The position numbers were made by a program, and so were the translations under genes. Of a stretch of 64,000 nt of DNA, positions 9,300-17,864 are shown in pieces. Origin of the DNA: Diacronema lutheri (taxonomy: Eukaryota > Haptophyta > Pavlovophyceae > Pavlovales > Pavlovaceae); NCBI GenBank assembly GCA_019448385.1, contig JAGTXO010000003.1:1488001-1552000 (forward strand), written 5' to 3'. Numbering within the stretch: the stretch's first letter is position 1; the number at the start of each line of letters is the position of its first letter. Below the pieces are notes generated by a model. That model searched no databases. It was given only the letters and a program-made list of their open reading frames with translations, and was not told the origin of the DNA.

Positions 9300-10216
9300 T
9301 ACTTCTCCTTGCTGCTTGCCGCGACAGGGCGCACGGCCAGCCAGAGCGCAGGCGCGATCGCGGGCAGCAGAAGAGAGAGCGCGCACAGGGCATTCGGGTC
9401 GAGCGGGCCGGAAGCACGACGCCGCGCGTCCTCCCGGACGAGCAGCGCGAGCGTGACGACGAGCAGCGTCATGTCGGCCGACGAGACGGACACGAGCCGA
9501 GAGCTTTGCAGCAGGCGCGCAAACTCGTCGACAGCGGCGGGCCAGTCGGCAATCTGAAAGATCTGCGCGCTCAGCGGGATGCTGAGCGTGAGCGCAAAGA
9601 CGGCGACGCCAAACGCGCGCGTCTCGAAGAAGGCGAATGGCGGCTCGTCGGCGGCCGTCAGCGGCGCGGGGGGCGAGCGCAGCACGAGGTACGGCCCGAG
9701 CGCAAAAAAGCCGACGAACGCGGAGGCGGCAACGAACGGGAGGGCGGGCGCGCGCTGACCACGCGAGGTGGGCAGCAGCAGCGCCGCGAGCATCGCGGGC
9801 ACCGGCACGAACAGGTTGAAGAGGAGCGCGAAGAGCGGCGAGACGCCCGCGTCCATCGGAGACGTCGGGTTGGACGCAAGCGCAACGACGAGCTCGGTGT
9901 CGGACGGGTCGCCCACGCGGCCAGGAGCCAGGCCGAAGCCGAACCCCACGAGCGCGACCCATGCGAGCGCGCTCAGCACGCTGGCCAGCTGCAGGGCGCT
10001 AGCGCTCGTGGGCGGGAGCCCACCGCCGCCGTCATTCGGCGCCTGCAGCATCGTGATGCAGCGCAGGCCCGTGCCGGGCGGCGCAAGTGTGGCCTTTTCC
10101 AGCCGCCTGAAGGCCCGTGGAGCGATCGCGCGCGGCGGCTGTGGCGGCAAGAAGGCCGCTGCTGTCCGTGCCCAGGCGACCAGCGCCACTGCTAGGACTG
10201 TGCGAGAAGCAGGCAT
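9299..10216 (-). CDS. Plastid-targeted multi-pass membrane protein, unknown family
   Basis: The 305-residue product starts MPASRTVLAVALVAWARTAA followed by AFLPPQPP, a signal peptide plus Phe-type junction for plastid import. The mature protein has about six hydrophobic segments: near SVLSALAWVALVGFGFGLAP, FALLFNLFVPVPAMLAALLL, VAASAFVGFFALGPYLVL, FGVAVFALTLSIPL, MTLLVVTLALLV and ALCALSLLLPAIAPALWLAV. The FNLFVPVPAM and ALGPYLVLRSPP stretches resemble plant and algal plastid envelope or thylakoid proteins with no assigned function. The ATG at 10216 is the first before the signal peptide. It is divergent from the TGA-containing gene at 10277. Confidence 0.75.
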   Translation of the reverse strand: MPASRTVLAVALVAWARTAAAFLPPQPPRAIAPRAFRRLEKATLAPPGTGLRCITMLQAPNDGGGGLPPTSASALQLASVLSALAWVALVGFGFGLAPGRVGDPSDTELVVALASNPTSPMDAGVSPLFALLFNLFVPVPAMLAALLLPTSRGQRAPALPFVAASAFVGFFALGPYLVLRSPPAPLTAADEPPFAFFETRAFGVAVFALTLSIPLSAQIFQIADWPAAVDEFARLLQSSRLVSVSSADMTLLVVTLALLVREDARRRASGPLDPNALCALSLLLPAIAPALWLAVRPVAASSKEK

Positions 10217-10276
10217 CGTGTTCTCGAAATTGTGGGAGTGTGCACGCTCGACAGGGCGTAGCGGGTGGGGCCGCGG

Positions 10277-10909
10277 ATGGTGCCGCTGGCAGTGCTGCTT
10301 GCTGGAGTGCGATTGTCGGCCGGGCGCGGCGCTGGCGGTCGCGCGCTGCGCATGTGCGCCGAGCCGCGCGGCGGGCCGGCGCCGGCCGAAGCCTTGAAGC
10401 GCGCCGTGGAGATCGGCTTCCCGGTTGGACGGCGCATCAAGTACGGGCTCTTCACGGACACGGTTGAGCCCGCGAGCATCCCGGACGAGGCCGAGCGCCG
10501 ACGGCTGCGCGAGCAGGCGGCGGCCGACATGGCCGTCATTGGCGCTGACGAGCGGCAGCGCCGCTCCGCGGTCGGGTACGCGGGCGGCGCGGCGACGGTC
10601 GCCGCCGCAGCCTGGCTGCTCGCGTCGCACGCGTCGCCTGTCGCGCGCGCCGCGCTGATCGCTCCGATCTGGCTCTTCCTGGGGTACATCGACTCGGGGC
10701 GGACCGGCTTGTGACAGATCGCGCAGGCCGGCAATTGGGACGTCGACGGCGGCGGCATCGCGCCGATCGGCGACCAGAAGCTGGCCGAACGGCTGCGTTC
10801 GCGCGTCAACGAGTTCAACAGGCAGGGGCTCGTCAAGGCCGCCGCGATCACCGCCGCGTACGTGCTCGTGCCCGAGGCCGTGTCGCTCGCGCTCAGCCGG
10901 CTCGGCTGA
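10277..10909 (+). CDS. Plastid membrane protein with in-frame TGA (candidate selenoprotein)
   Basis: The frame is 210 codons long and is interrupted by a single TGA at 10712-10714 (codon 146). On both sides the same frame reads as natural protein: before it, APIWLFLGYIDSGRTGL; after it, QIAQAGNWDVDGGGIAP and then a helix with VKAAAITAAYVLVPEAVS before a second TGA. The N-terminus is signal-like (MVPLAVLLAGVRLSAG), followed by RALRMCAEP. Two hydrophobic segments lie at about 102-120 and 121-136. Explanations are selenocysteine at the TGA (haptophytes are rich in selenoproteins), an 87-nt GT-AG intron 10640-10726 in phase 0 that would remove the second hydrophobic segment, or a recent nonsense change. 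I could not find a convincing SECIS element by eye in 10910-11144. Confidence 0.6.
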
Positions 10910-11144
10910 GCACGTACATGCCGCGCGGCCGCCGCCGCAAATGGGCGCCCTTCTGGCTTGCCATGACGGCGGGAATGAGGAAAGCACCGGAGCGCGATTC
11001 GAGCCTCCACCTCCACCCGCCCGAGCCCTGACGCACAAGCCAGGAGGCGGAGCGCCGGCCCCGCGCGCGCGACTCGCCAACGACGTCTTGGACCCCCGAA
11101 TCCCCCATACGGCCATACCATAGCATCGCCCCAAAAAAAAGGCC

Positions 11145-12416
11145 ATGGCGGGAACGACTGCGTTCGTCTTGACCTCGACGTGTGTTCTCGGCGTGCCCAC
11201 GCTTCCGCGCCGGCAGCTCCTGGCGTCCTCTCTCGCGCTCGGCGCCGCGCCCACGGCGCAAGGTGCTTCCAGGTCCCAGCTCAAGCCCGCCGATGTGGAG
11301 CAGATCAACGCTGGCCGTCCGGCCGTGCTGCGCGGGTGGTTGCCGCCCGCTGAGGTCGCGGCGCTCTGCGCCGACGCGCGCACGCTCTACGCGGAGGGGC
11401 GGTTCACGGCGGACGGCCTCGCCGCCTACACGCCACAGCGCGCTGTGCGCCGCGGCGCGGACCCTGCCTCGCGCGAGGTGCTCCCGGCGTTCATCCCGTC
11501 CAAGCGATGCGCAGGCCCGTGGGCGGATGCGGCCGCCGGCGACGGGGCTGCGCGCCTGCGCTTCGCCGCACGCATCGACGCGCTGCGTAGCGCGCTCTCC
11601 GATGGGCTAGGGCGCCCTGCTCTCTGCGAAGATGGCCGTCCGCCGCTCGCCGGCTCGCGCCGCACACTCGCACACCTGTCGTCGAGCCTCACGGAGATCT
11701 CGTACACGCGCTTTGGGCCTGGCGCGCGACTGCGCCGGCATGTGGACGAGCACCACGAGGAGCTCAAGGGACAGGGCGGATGGCGCCGACCGACGCGGCG
11801 CTCCGTTTCATGGCTCGTGTACCTCAACGCCCCGTGGGACCCGGCCGTCGACGGCGGCGCGCTGCGCACATTCCCGCGCATCGCACCGCCGGCGTCCCCC
11901 GTCGGCGCGCACGCGGGCAATGTGCAGGTCGGCTGGCTGCGCGCGAGCGTGGCGGACCCGGTGGAGCGCGCGGTCTTCCTTGACTCGAGCCGCGCGGGCG
12001 AGCGCGGCAACTGCGCGCTGTACACAGTCGAGCGAGCGAACGGCCTTCGCACGGTCCTCTCGCGCAACTTTTGGGCGCGGCCGCTTCTCTACCAATCGAC
12101 CGAGCTTCTCGTGGACCAGCTGCTCATCGACAGCCCGGCGGCCGCGCACCGCTTCCATTTCGTTGAGGCGCCGCATTCTGCGGCGACCGAGTGGTTCGCG
12201 CGCAACGATGCGCGTGCGGGCGAGGGCGAGGCCGTGCTTGACGTGGCGCCGGCTGGCGGCACTCTCGTCATCTTCGATTCGGTCGCCCTGCCCCATGAGG
12301 TGCTGCCCACCATCGGGCGCGAGCGCTGGGCGTGCAGCGGCTGGCTGCACGAGCCGCACACGGCGGCGCGCTCGCGGCATCCGCCCGACCCCGACGCAGA
12401 AGATGCCAAAGCCTGA
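11145..12416 (+). CDS. 2OG-Fe(II) oxygenase with twin-arginine-type signal (thylakoid lumen?)
   Basis: The 423-residue protein has a prolyl-4-hydroxylase-like jelly roll. The iron ligands are His199 and Asp201 in RRHVDEHHEE, and His384 in ALPHEVLPT. The following basic residues (GRERWACSGWL) could bind 2-oxoglutarate. The N-terminus carries LPRRQLLASSLALGAAPTAQG: twin Arg, a hydrophobic stretch and an Ala-x-Ala-like site, which is the pattern of a Tat signal and suggests thylakoid-lumen routing after a plastid leader. A central region (SRRTLAHLSSSLTEISYTRF, then SWLVYLNAPWDP) fits the core strands. The substrate is unknown. It stands alone on the plus strand downstream of the TGA gene, with a 235-bp spacer that holds a short A run before the ATG. 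Confidence 0.75.
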   Translation: MAGTTAFVLTSTCVLGVPTLPRRQLLASSLALGAAPTAQGASRSQLKPADVEQINAGRPAVLRGWLPPAEVAALCADARTLYAEGRFTADGLAAYTPQRAVRRGADPASREVLPAFIPSKRCAGPWADAAAGDGAARLRFAARIDALRSALSDGLGRPALCEDGRPPLAGSRRTLAHLSSSLTEISYTRFGPGARLRRHVDEHHEELKGQGGWRRPTRRSVSWLVYLNAPWDPAVDGGALRTFPRIAPPASPVGAHAGNVQVGWLRASVADPVERAVFLDSSRAGERGNCALYTVERANGLRTVLSRNFWARPLLYQSTELLVDQLLIDSPAAAHRFHFVEAPHSAATEWFARNDARAGEGEAVLDVAPAGGTLVIFDSVALPHEVLPTIGRERWACSGWLHEPHTAARSRHPPDPDAEDAKA

Positions 12417-12467
12417 CACGTCTGTCCGCCTGTCACCCGTCGGATCGACCATGTGAATGGCTTCATG

Positions 12468-12517
12468 ACCCCTCCCCCCACCCCCCCCTTCTTTTTTCCC
12501 CCCCCTTTTTTTTTTTT
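12468..12517. repeat. C/T homopolymer tracts in convergent 3' region
   Basis: Alternating runs of C (6-9 nt) and T (6-12 nt) fill the space between the 3' ends of the oxygenase and LHC genes. On the plus strand it is a pyrimidine tract and on the minus strand a purine tract. Confidence 0.85.
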
Positions 12518-12611
12518 CACACCAGATTATTCTGCAAGGTCTCATCAGTTCTGCGTGTCCCCGCGCGCGCGCCTTTCGCGAGCCGAGCATGGGAGCGCTG
12601 GCGGGCAGCCT

Positions 12612-13333
12612 TCAGAAGAGCTGCTCGAGCGGGCCCTTGCCCGTGAGCAGTTGCTGGGTGAACATGCCGGCCACTGCCATCATCGCAAGGCGGCCGTTCT
12701 TAATCTCCTTGAGCTGGAGCGTCTTGTAGCCCTCGGCCGTGTTGCCACCAAACTTGCTCTTGAAGCCGAGCGGGTCGAAGCTGCCGCGCGCGGCATGCGA
12801 GCGGGAGCGCACGCGGCAGGTGAGCGCGAGGCGAAGCGCCGCGAAGCTAGGGGCGCGGCGAGGCCGTGCAATGGACGCGCCTGGCCTCGCGCGGCTCACC
12901 CGTGGCTGCCCGGGACGCTGTCGGGCTTGTAGATCATCTGCGAGCGGAGGCCCTCCGCGATCGCGATGCCGATGAAGATCTGCGACCACACCTCGACCGG
13001 CACCTGCGCCTGCGCCTCGAGCGCGCGCGAACTGTACTCCCGGAACTTGAAGATCTCCGGGAAGATGAAGCCCGCCGCCGCGAGCATCGCCACGCGCCCG
13101 TGCACGATCTCCGCCTCACGCACATATTTCAAATCGCCGTTGAGCTCCACGATCGTCGTCGAGATGCCGAGCGGGTCGAACCCAACATCGCCGGGCATGG
13201 AGCCGTCAAGCGCAGGCGGCGCCTTGACGAATGGGATGCTCTTCGACATCATCGCCATCGAGACGGCGCTGCGGCTCGCATGGCCGACCGCGGAGGGGCC
13301 GTGGAAGGACAACGCGGCGACGACAAAGAGCAT
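12612..13333 (-). CDS. Fucoxanthin-chlorophyll a/c-binding LHC protein (2 exons)
   Basis: Exon 1 is 12900-13333 and exon 2 is 12612-12780. The 119-nt intron splits a Gly codon (phase 2). Joining restores [15 protein letters not shown], the family motif before helix 3. The product is about 200 residues: a short leader with [17 protein letters not shown], then [11 protein letters not shown], helix 1 ([19 protein letters not shown], with the Glu and His/Arg chlorophyll ligands), a middle helix ([19 protein letters not shown]) and helix 3 ([18 protein letters not shown]). The layout matches haptophyte and stramenopile FCPs, which harvest light in the thylakoid membrane. The leader is short, so an upstream exon is possible, though ATG 13333 gives a usable signal peptide. 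Confidence 0.93.
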
Positions 13334-13375
13334 CGCGGAGACAGACCGTAAAAAACAAATTATTAATTAACCGGC
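13334..13375 (-). promoter_or_regulatory. AT-rich 5' region of the LHC gene
   Basis: Directly upstream of the LHC start there is an A/T island (AACAAATTATTAATTAA at 13354-13370) in otherwise about 70% GC sequence. It probably marks the core promoter or an A-rich 5' UTR. No canonical TATA box is certain. Confidence 0.4.
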
Positions 13376-13435
13376 GGGAGAAAGCATGGCGACGGGGCGC
13401 TTGAAATGCGCGCTGCAACGGCCAACGGGCCGACG

Positions 13436-14434
13436 TCATGAGCGCAGCGAGCGGCTTGTTGAGCCCTCCGTCCTCCACCGCCGCAACACAGCGGGCTTCG
13501 CATTCGAAGAGGGATGGTCAATCGCGCCCAGCGAGAAGTCAAGCGTTTCGCCCATTTGGTCCGCGACGATCTCGTGGCTCGCGTAGGCCACGTTGAGCTC
13601 CTCCGCGATCGCGGACGCGTCCGAGCGCAGCGTGTCGTCGCCCGCAAACGCCCGCACGGCGCCACGCCACGCTGAGCGGCGCGGGTTGCTGAGCAACCGG
13701 CCTGCCGCGTCGAGCAGACCGTTGGCCGCGAGCGCCCGGGCGAGCTGCTCGCTACGCGCCGCGGAGATGCCGTCAATTCTGCCGCAAAAGAAGGCGCGGT
13801 CGATCGGCAGCGGCAGCACGCGAACCTTGCGCACCTGACGCTTGCGCAGCTGACGCGCAGCGCCGCGGCGAGCAGCTCGACGGCGCGCGCCGTCCTCGCG
13901 TCGCGCGGCATGTGCACGACGATGGTCGGCGGGTAGCTCGACAGGTCGAGGTGCGCCAGGTGCACAGCCATGATCTGGCTGCAGACGCCGGCAAGTTGAA
14001 AGCCCACGAGGGCATCCTGAGCGCAAACGCACCGCCCGACGGCGCTCAAAGCGCGAACACGGGCAGCTGCGCGCCGCCCAGCCGGGCGCTCACCGCGCCG
14101 AGCACATGCCGCACGCGGCCTGCGTCGTCCGCCCGCCAGCAGCGGTGCTCCCGTCGCGCGAAGACACGGCCACCGCCACGAGGGCACACGCGAGCGCCGC
14201 GCGCACGATGCGCAGCTCCTAGGGCATGCCGATGCACTCCGGGCATGCGTCCGACCTGGGCCAAAAGTCGGTAGACGAGTGCATGCAGCCCGTGCGCGAG
14301 GAAGAGCTTGCCACACGGCATCGACCTGAGCTGCCTCGCGCTGGACGTTGACCGGCGCGCGCGGCGCACACGCCGCCGCCATCCAGAGCGCCGAGCACAA
14401 CCTTGGGAGCCGCCGAACCGACGCCATCGCTGAG
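13436..14434 (-). pseudogene. Decayed plant-type alpha/beta-hydrolase gene
   Basis: Pieces of one protein family occur in the right order but in changing frames. GKLFLAHG is followed in a second frame by STDFWPRSDACPECIGMP, a TAG, and IVRAALA...VAVSS. The first frame resumes with CWRADDAGRVRHVLG and LPVFAL, then a TGA, then APSGGAFAL (the nucleophile elbow; family form GASSGG). A third frame gives VCSQIMAVH and YPPTIVVHMPRDARTA, and another shift leads to LPIDRAFFCGRIDGIS through to the end. This order matches alpha/beta-hydrolase-fold proteins known from plants and algae. With two in-frame stops and at least four frame changes too close together for introns, the copy looks dead. If it is instead an assembly artefact, the errors are not in homopolymers. 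The N-terminal boundary is approximate. Confidence 0.7.
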
Positions 14435-14441
14435 CCGCGTG

Positions 14442-15074
14442 ATGAGCGCCGGAGAGAGGCGCCTCCGCGTGCTCGCGACGCACGTGTCCGTGGCGTCGGC
14501 GCCGGCGGACGACGGCTCACCCATGGGCCGGGGTACGTACATTCGCTCGCTCCCGCCGATCGACGCCTTGCGCATCGACCACGGCAGCCGGCCCCCGCGC
14601 CCGCCCGCGATGGACCGCGCGTCCCTCGGCGCGGCCGTTGGCCAGCAGCTCGGCCAGAGCGGCTGGTTTGAGGTCACACAGGAGCGCGTGGACGCGTTCG
14701 CGCTCACGACGGGCGACCCGCAGTGGATCCACGCGCGCGACGCGGCCGAGCGCGGCTCGCCGTTCGGCGCTCCGATTGTCCATGGCAACCTGACGATGTG
14801 CCTTGCCTACCTGCTCGCAACGGAGGGCATGCCGCCGCTCGAGGGCGTGACGACCGGGCTCAACTATGGCGTGAACCGCGTGCGGTACCCGTCGCCACTC
14901 GTCGTCGGCTCGCGGGTCCGGGCGACGGTCAAGCTGCTCTCGACCAAGCCCGTCCCTCCCGTCCCGGGCACGGAGGAGGGGTGTGAGAACGTGATCCAGG
15001 TCACTGTCGTCTCGGAGTCGGGCGACAAGCCAGTCTGCGTCGCCGAGCTGGTGAGCCGGCTCTACTTTGGCTGA
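14442..15074 (+). CDS. MaoC-like (R)-specific enoyl-CoA hydratase family protein
   Basis: The product is 210 residues from 14442 (other in-frame ATGs at 14523 and 14610). The C-terminal 150 residues form a hot-dog fold: WFEVTQERVDAFALTTGDPQWIH, then RGSPFGAPIVHGNLTMCLA. The Asp and His in GDPQWIH and the later IVHG match the catalytic Asp-His pair and loop of (R)-hydratases. FGLNYG-like sequence (LNYGVNRVRYPSPL) and VGSRVRATVKLL complete the domain, and the protein ends LVSRLYFG. The role is probably hydration of 2-enoyl-CoA in beta-oxidation or a related acyl pathway. The N-terminal 60 residues could be a targeting peptide. It is convergent with MEAK7, with only 13 bp between the stops. Confidence 0.85.
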   Translation: MSAGERRLRVLATHVSVASAPADDGSPMGRGTYIRSLPPIDALRIDHGSRPPRPPAMDRASLGAAVGQQLGQSGWFEVTQERVDAFALTTGDPQWIHARDAAERGSPFGAPIVHGNLTMCLAYLLATEGMPPLEGVTTGLNYGVNRVRYPSPLVVGSRVRATVKLLSTKPVPPVPGTEEGCENVIQVTVVSESGDKPVCVAELVSRLYFG

Positions 15075-15087
15075 TGCACAAGTGCAC

Positions 15088-16937
15088 CTAGCCGCGCCCG
15101 GCATAGCGCGCCGAGCTGTCGGCGCCCGGCGTCCGCTCAGGCTGGCGCAGCTGGTCCGAGTGGAAGGTGTGGCCGCCGAGCTCCATGAGCATCTTGTCCG
15201 GGCTGTCATGCCACGTCTCGCCGAAAGCCGAACGGTTCACGCGCCCCGCGGCCGCGCGCCCCTTCTCGAGCGCGAGCCGCACGCTGTGGAGCGCTGAATC
15301 TGCGGACACGCCACCCAAGCCCCACACCTCGAGAGCGGAGACGCGCTGCGGCGCCTCGTCGTCGGCAAGGCCCAGCGCGCCGAGACGCGCCGTATCCGTC
15401 TGCACAGCGCGGCGCGCGCGCGCGCCCGTGGCGCGCGTGCGTGCGTGAGCGCTCGCCGCGAGCGACCGGGCCGCATCGCCGCGCGACCGAGCGACGTCGC
15501 CGCGCGACCGGGCGGCATGGTGCGACTCGCGCACCTCGTAGGTGGAGCACGCGCTTCGCCAAACCGAAGAGGTGAGATCGTCGGTCAGCATGCACCGGTA
15601 GCGCTTTGCCGAGCCACCGAACCCCACCAGCTCCGCGTCCGCGCCGGCGGGGTGGTGGCCCGCGCCGTGCGCGCGGCTTGCATGCCCACCGTGTCCGCCG
15701 CCAAGCGCGGCACGGACGTTCTGCACAAAGGCGCAGTAATTGGAGGAGGTGCGCGTCGCGCGGAACGCGTGGAAGCGCGGTGCGAGCAGGAAGAGCACGC
15801 AGCTCTCGCCGCCGAAGAAACGGCCCGCTCCGGTCGGTGCCCATGGCGAATCGAGGTAGGCTGCGCAGCGTCGTCGCGCGGCGCGCGCAGCGAGGGAGGA
15901 GGCATTGACGATTGACGTGCGGAGCGCGCTCGCGCTGGCGTTCCGCCGCGCAGGCGCGCACCGCCCCAGCTGAGGCCATTCGCGAGCGCGACGACGAGCA
16001 GCGTCGGGCCGGCGTAACCGACGACATGCCTTGAGAGCCGGTTCTGGCTGAGGCCGTGCTCAGCGGAGGAATAGAGAAGCCGCCAGAGGACGGTGGGCGC
16101 GCCGGACGCGGGCTGCGGCACCGCAAGCGAGATCGCCCACGTGAGCGCGGGCGTGATGACGAGCGATGGCGGCGGCGCGCCGTCGGGCGCCGGTTGGCCG
16201 TTGAGCCCGACGAGCGTTGGGAGCAACCGCTGCTCGGCGAGGCGGACGGTGCGCTCGGCGGGCCGCGCGGCGGCGGCGAGCTGGGCGACGCCGCGCATCA
16301 CGAGCAGCTCGAAGGCCTCGCCGAGGAGCGGCACGCACGCGCGTGCCCACCGCACCCACGCGGCGCGCGAGAGCGGCCCAGCGAGGAGCGCATCAGCGGC
16401 CATCGGGGCCATCGCGCTCACGCCGCCGAGGGCGTGCGCGTCGGAGCAGTGGCGTGCGCAGCAGACGAGAAGCGCGAGGAGCGCGCGCTCGTCGAGCGCG
16501 CCGCCCGCGCCCGGCTCCTCGCCGTGCGGCTCGTGCGCGTGCGAGTCAAGGGTGACGACCGCAGCCGACGGGCTCGCGTCGCGCGCGGCCATCAGGTCCC
16601 ACAACGCGCCGAGGCGCGCGGCGTTGGCGTCGCCGAGGTCGACCGCGCAAGGCTGCGCCTTGCACGCGCGCGCGAGCCCGTCCACCCACCCATCCCATGC
16701 GACGCGACGCCCGTCGCCGTCGCCAGGCGCCAGCCGCTCGAGGAATCGGTCGACCGCGGCGCTCGGGAGCATCGAGCCAAAGGCCGCGTCAAAGTGCGAC
16801 CGGTCGAGCCCATGCTCGCCGCCCCGCTTGAACGCGGCGCGCAGCAGCGCGAGCTCGTCCTCGTCGAAGCAGTCCGCCAGCGCTGGCCCGGCGACGGCGC
16901 GCGCGCGTCCTCCGTCCGACGATTCTTGCTGCCCCAT
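15088..16937 (-). CDS. MEAK7: TLDc-domain protein, MEAK7-like (2 exons)
   Basis: Exon 1 is 15962-16937 and exon 2 is 15088-15860; the 101-nt intron is in phase 1, giving LSWGAYLDSPWAPTG across the junction. The 582-residue protein starts MGQQESS, a plausible N-myristoylation site as in MEAK7, whose human member acts with mTOR at lysosomes. An N-terminal helical, EF-hand-like region (ALLRAAFKRGGEHGLDRSHF) is followed by the TLDc domain from about 260: ITPALTWAISLAV, WRLLYSSAEHGLSQNRL, HVVGYAGPTLLVV, FFGGESCVLFLLAPRF, VWGLGGVSADSAL and MLMELGGHTFHSD. A basic insert with repeated HHAARSRGDVARSRGD-like units interrupts the TLDc domain. The start codon lies 12 bp from that of MDP-1 on the other strand. 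Confidence 0.88.
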
Positions 16938-16949
16938 CGCGCGCGCACG

Positions 16950-17828
16950 ATGGCGGCGACCTGGATCCTCGCACTCCTGTCGAGAGTTCCCCCGGGGACC
17001 AGCGATGCGCTGCGCTCCGGCCGGATCCGGCACGCGACCGCGCTGCGCGCGGGCGGGACGCTTTGCCCGCGGCCGACGGCGCCGCGCCCCGTCGGCCTGG
17101 CGGGCCACGCGGTCGACGAGCTGCCGCTCGGCGCCGCGCTGCCGCGCTTGATCGTGTTCGATCTGGACAACACGCTCTGGACGCCCGAGCTGTATACGCT
17201 CCGCCACGTGCGCGGGTACGCGAGTGCGGCGCCGCCTGGGCCGGTCGCCGAGCGCGATGTGTGGCTCGTCGACGGCGCGCTCGACGTGCTCAACGAGCTC
17301 GCGACGAGCGAGCGGTGGCGGTCGTCCGGCGTGCTCGTCGCGGCGGCCTCGCGCACCAACAAGGCGCCGTGGGCGCGCGCGCTGCTCTCGCAGCTGCGCG
17401 TGCCCGCGCGGGCCGGCGATCCGCCGATTAGCCGCGTGTCCGATCTCTTCGCCCACGTCGAGATCGCGCCGGGCTCCAAACTGGCCCATTTTGAGCGCAT
17501 CCGCGCAGCGCTCGGCGTGCCCTACGACGAGATGCTCTTCTTCGACGACGCGCGTGGCGGCTCGTACGGCAACTGCGAGCAGGTCAGCACGCTCGGGGTG
17601 CTGTGCGTCCACACGCCGCGCGGGCTCACGCGCGACCTCTTTGCGCTCGCAATTGTCGAATACTCGGCGCGCAAACCGCGCTCGTGCTGCCCGAGCTCCC
17701 GGCGCGCGGCGATACCGCCCGCTGCCGCGGCGTCCGACGGACGGACGCAGCCGTCCGACGGACGGACGCAGCCGACGCGTCGGGCCGAGAGGGCGCGCGC
17801 ACCGTCCGCCTGCGCTGATTCTCGATGA
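16950..17828 (+). CDS. Magnesium-dependent phosphatase-1-like HAD hydrolase
   Basis: The 292-residue protein contains HAD motif I, FDLDNTLW (nucleophile Asp at about 71), motif II in VAAASRTN, and motif III/IV in EMLFFDDARGGSYGNCEQV, as in MDP-1, which dephosphorylates protein Tyr-P and fructosamine-6-phosphates. PELYTLRHVRGY and APWARALLSQL also match this family. The 65-residue N-terminal extension may target an organelle. The C-terminal 50 residues are Arg/Ser-rich and come from short tandem duplications, so the end of the gene is young or poorly defined. No other ATG precedes the HAD domain, so the start must be at 16950, twelve bases from the MEAK7 start. Confidence 0.85.
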   Translation: MAATWILALLSRVPPGTSDALRSGRIRHATALRAGGTLCPRPTAPRPVGLAGHAVDELPLGAALPRLIVFDLDNTLWTPELYTLRHVRGYASAAPPGPVAERDVWLVDGALDVLNELATSERWRSSGVLVAAASRTNKAPWARALLSQLRVPARAGDPPISRVSDLFAHVEIAPGSKLAHFERIRAALGVPYDEMLFFDDARGGSYGNCEQVSTLGVLCVHTPRGLTRDLFALAIVEYSARKPRSCCPSSRRAAIPPAAAASDGRTQPSDGRTQPTRRAERARAPSACADSR

Positions 17829-17864
17829 ATCCGCCGTCCGCCTGCGCGGATTCTCGATGAACCC
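17731..17864. repeat. Two short tandem duplications at the MDP-1 3' end
   Basis: A 21-bp unit (CGTCCGACGGACGGACGCAGC) is repeated at 17731-17751 and 17752-17772. A second unit of about 31 bp, spaced by 32 bp, is repeated at 17802-17832 and 17834-17864 and contains GATTCTCGATGAA. The first copy supplies the MDP-1 stop codon and the second supplies the ATG of the ASCH fragment. Confidence 0.9.

Noticed and set aside
10910-11144. Possible SECIS element with an ATGA core near 10972
   Set aside because: The arms after ATGA do not pair with sequence before a downstream GA, so I do not claim it.
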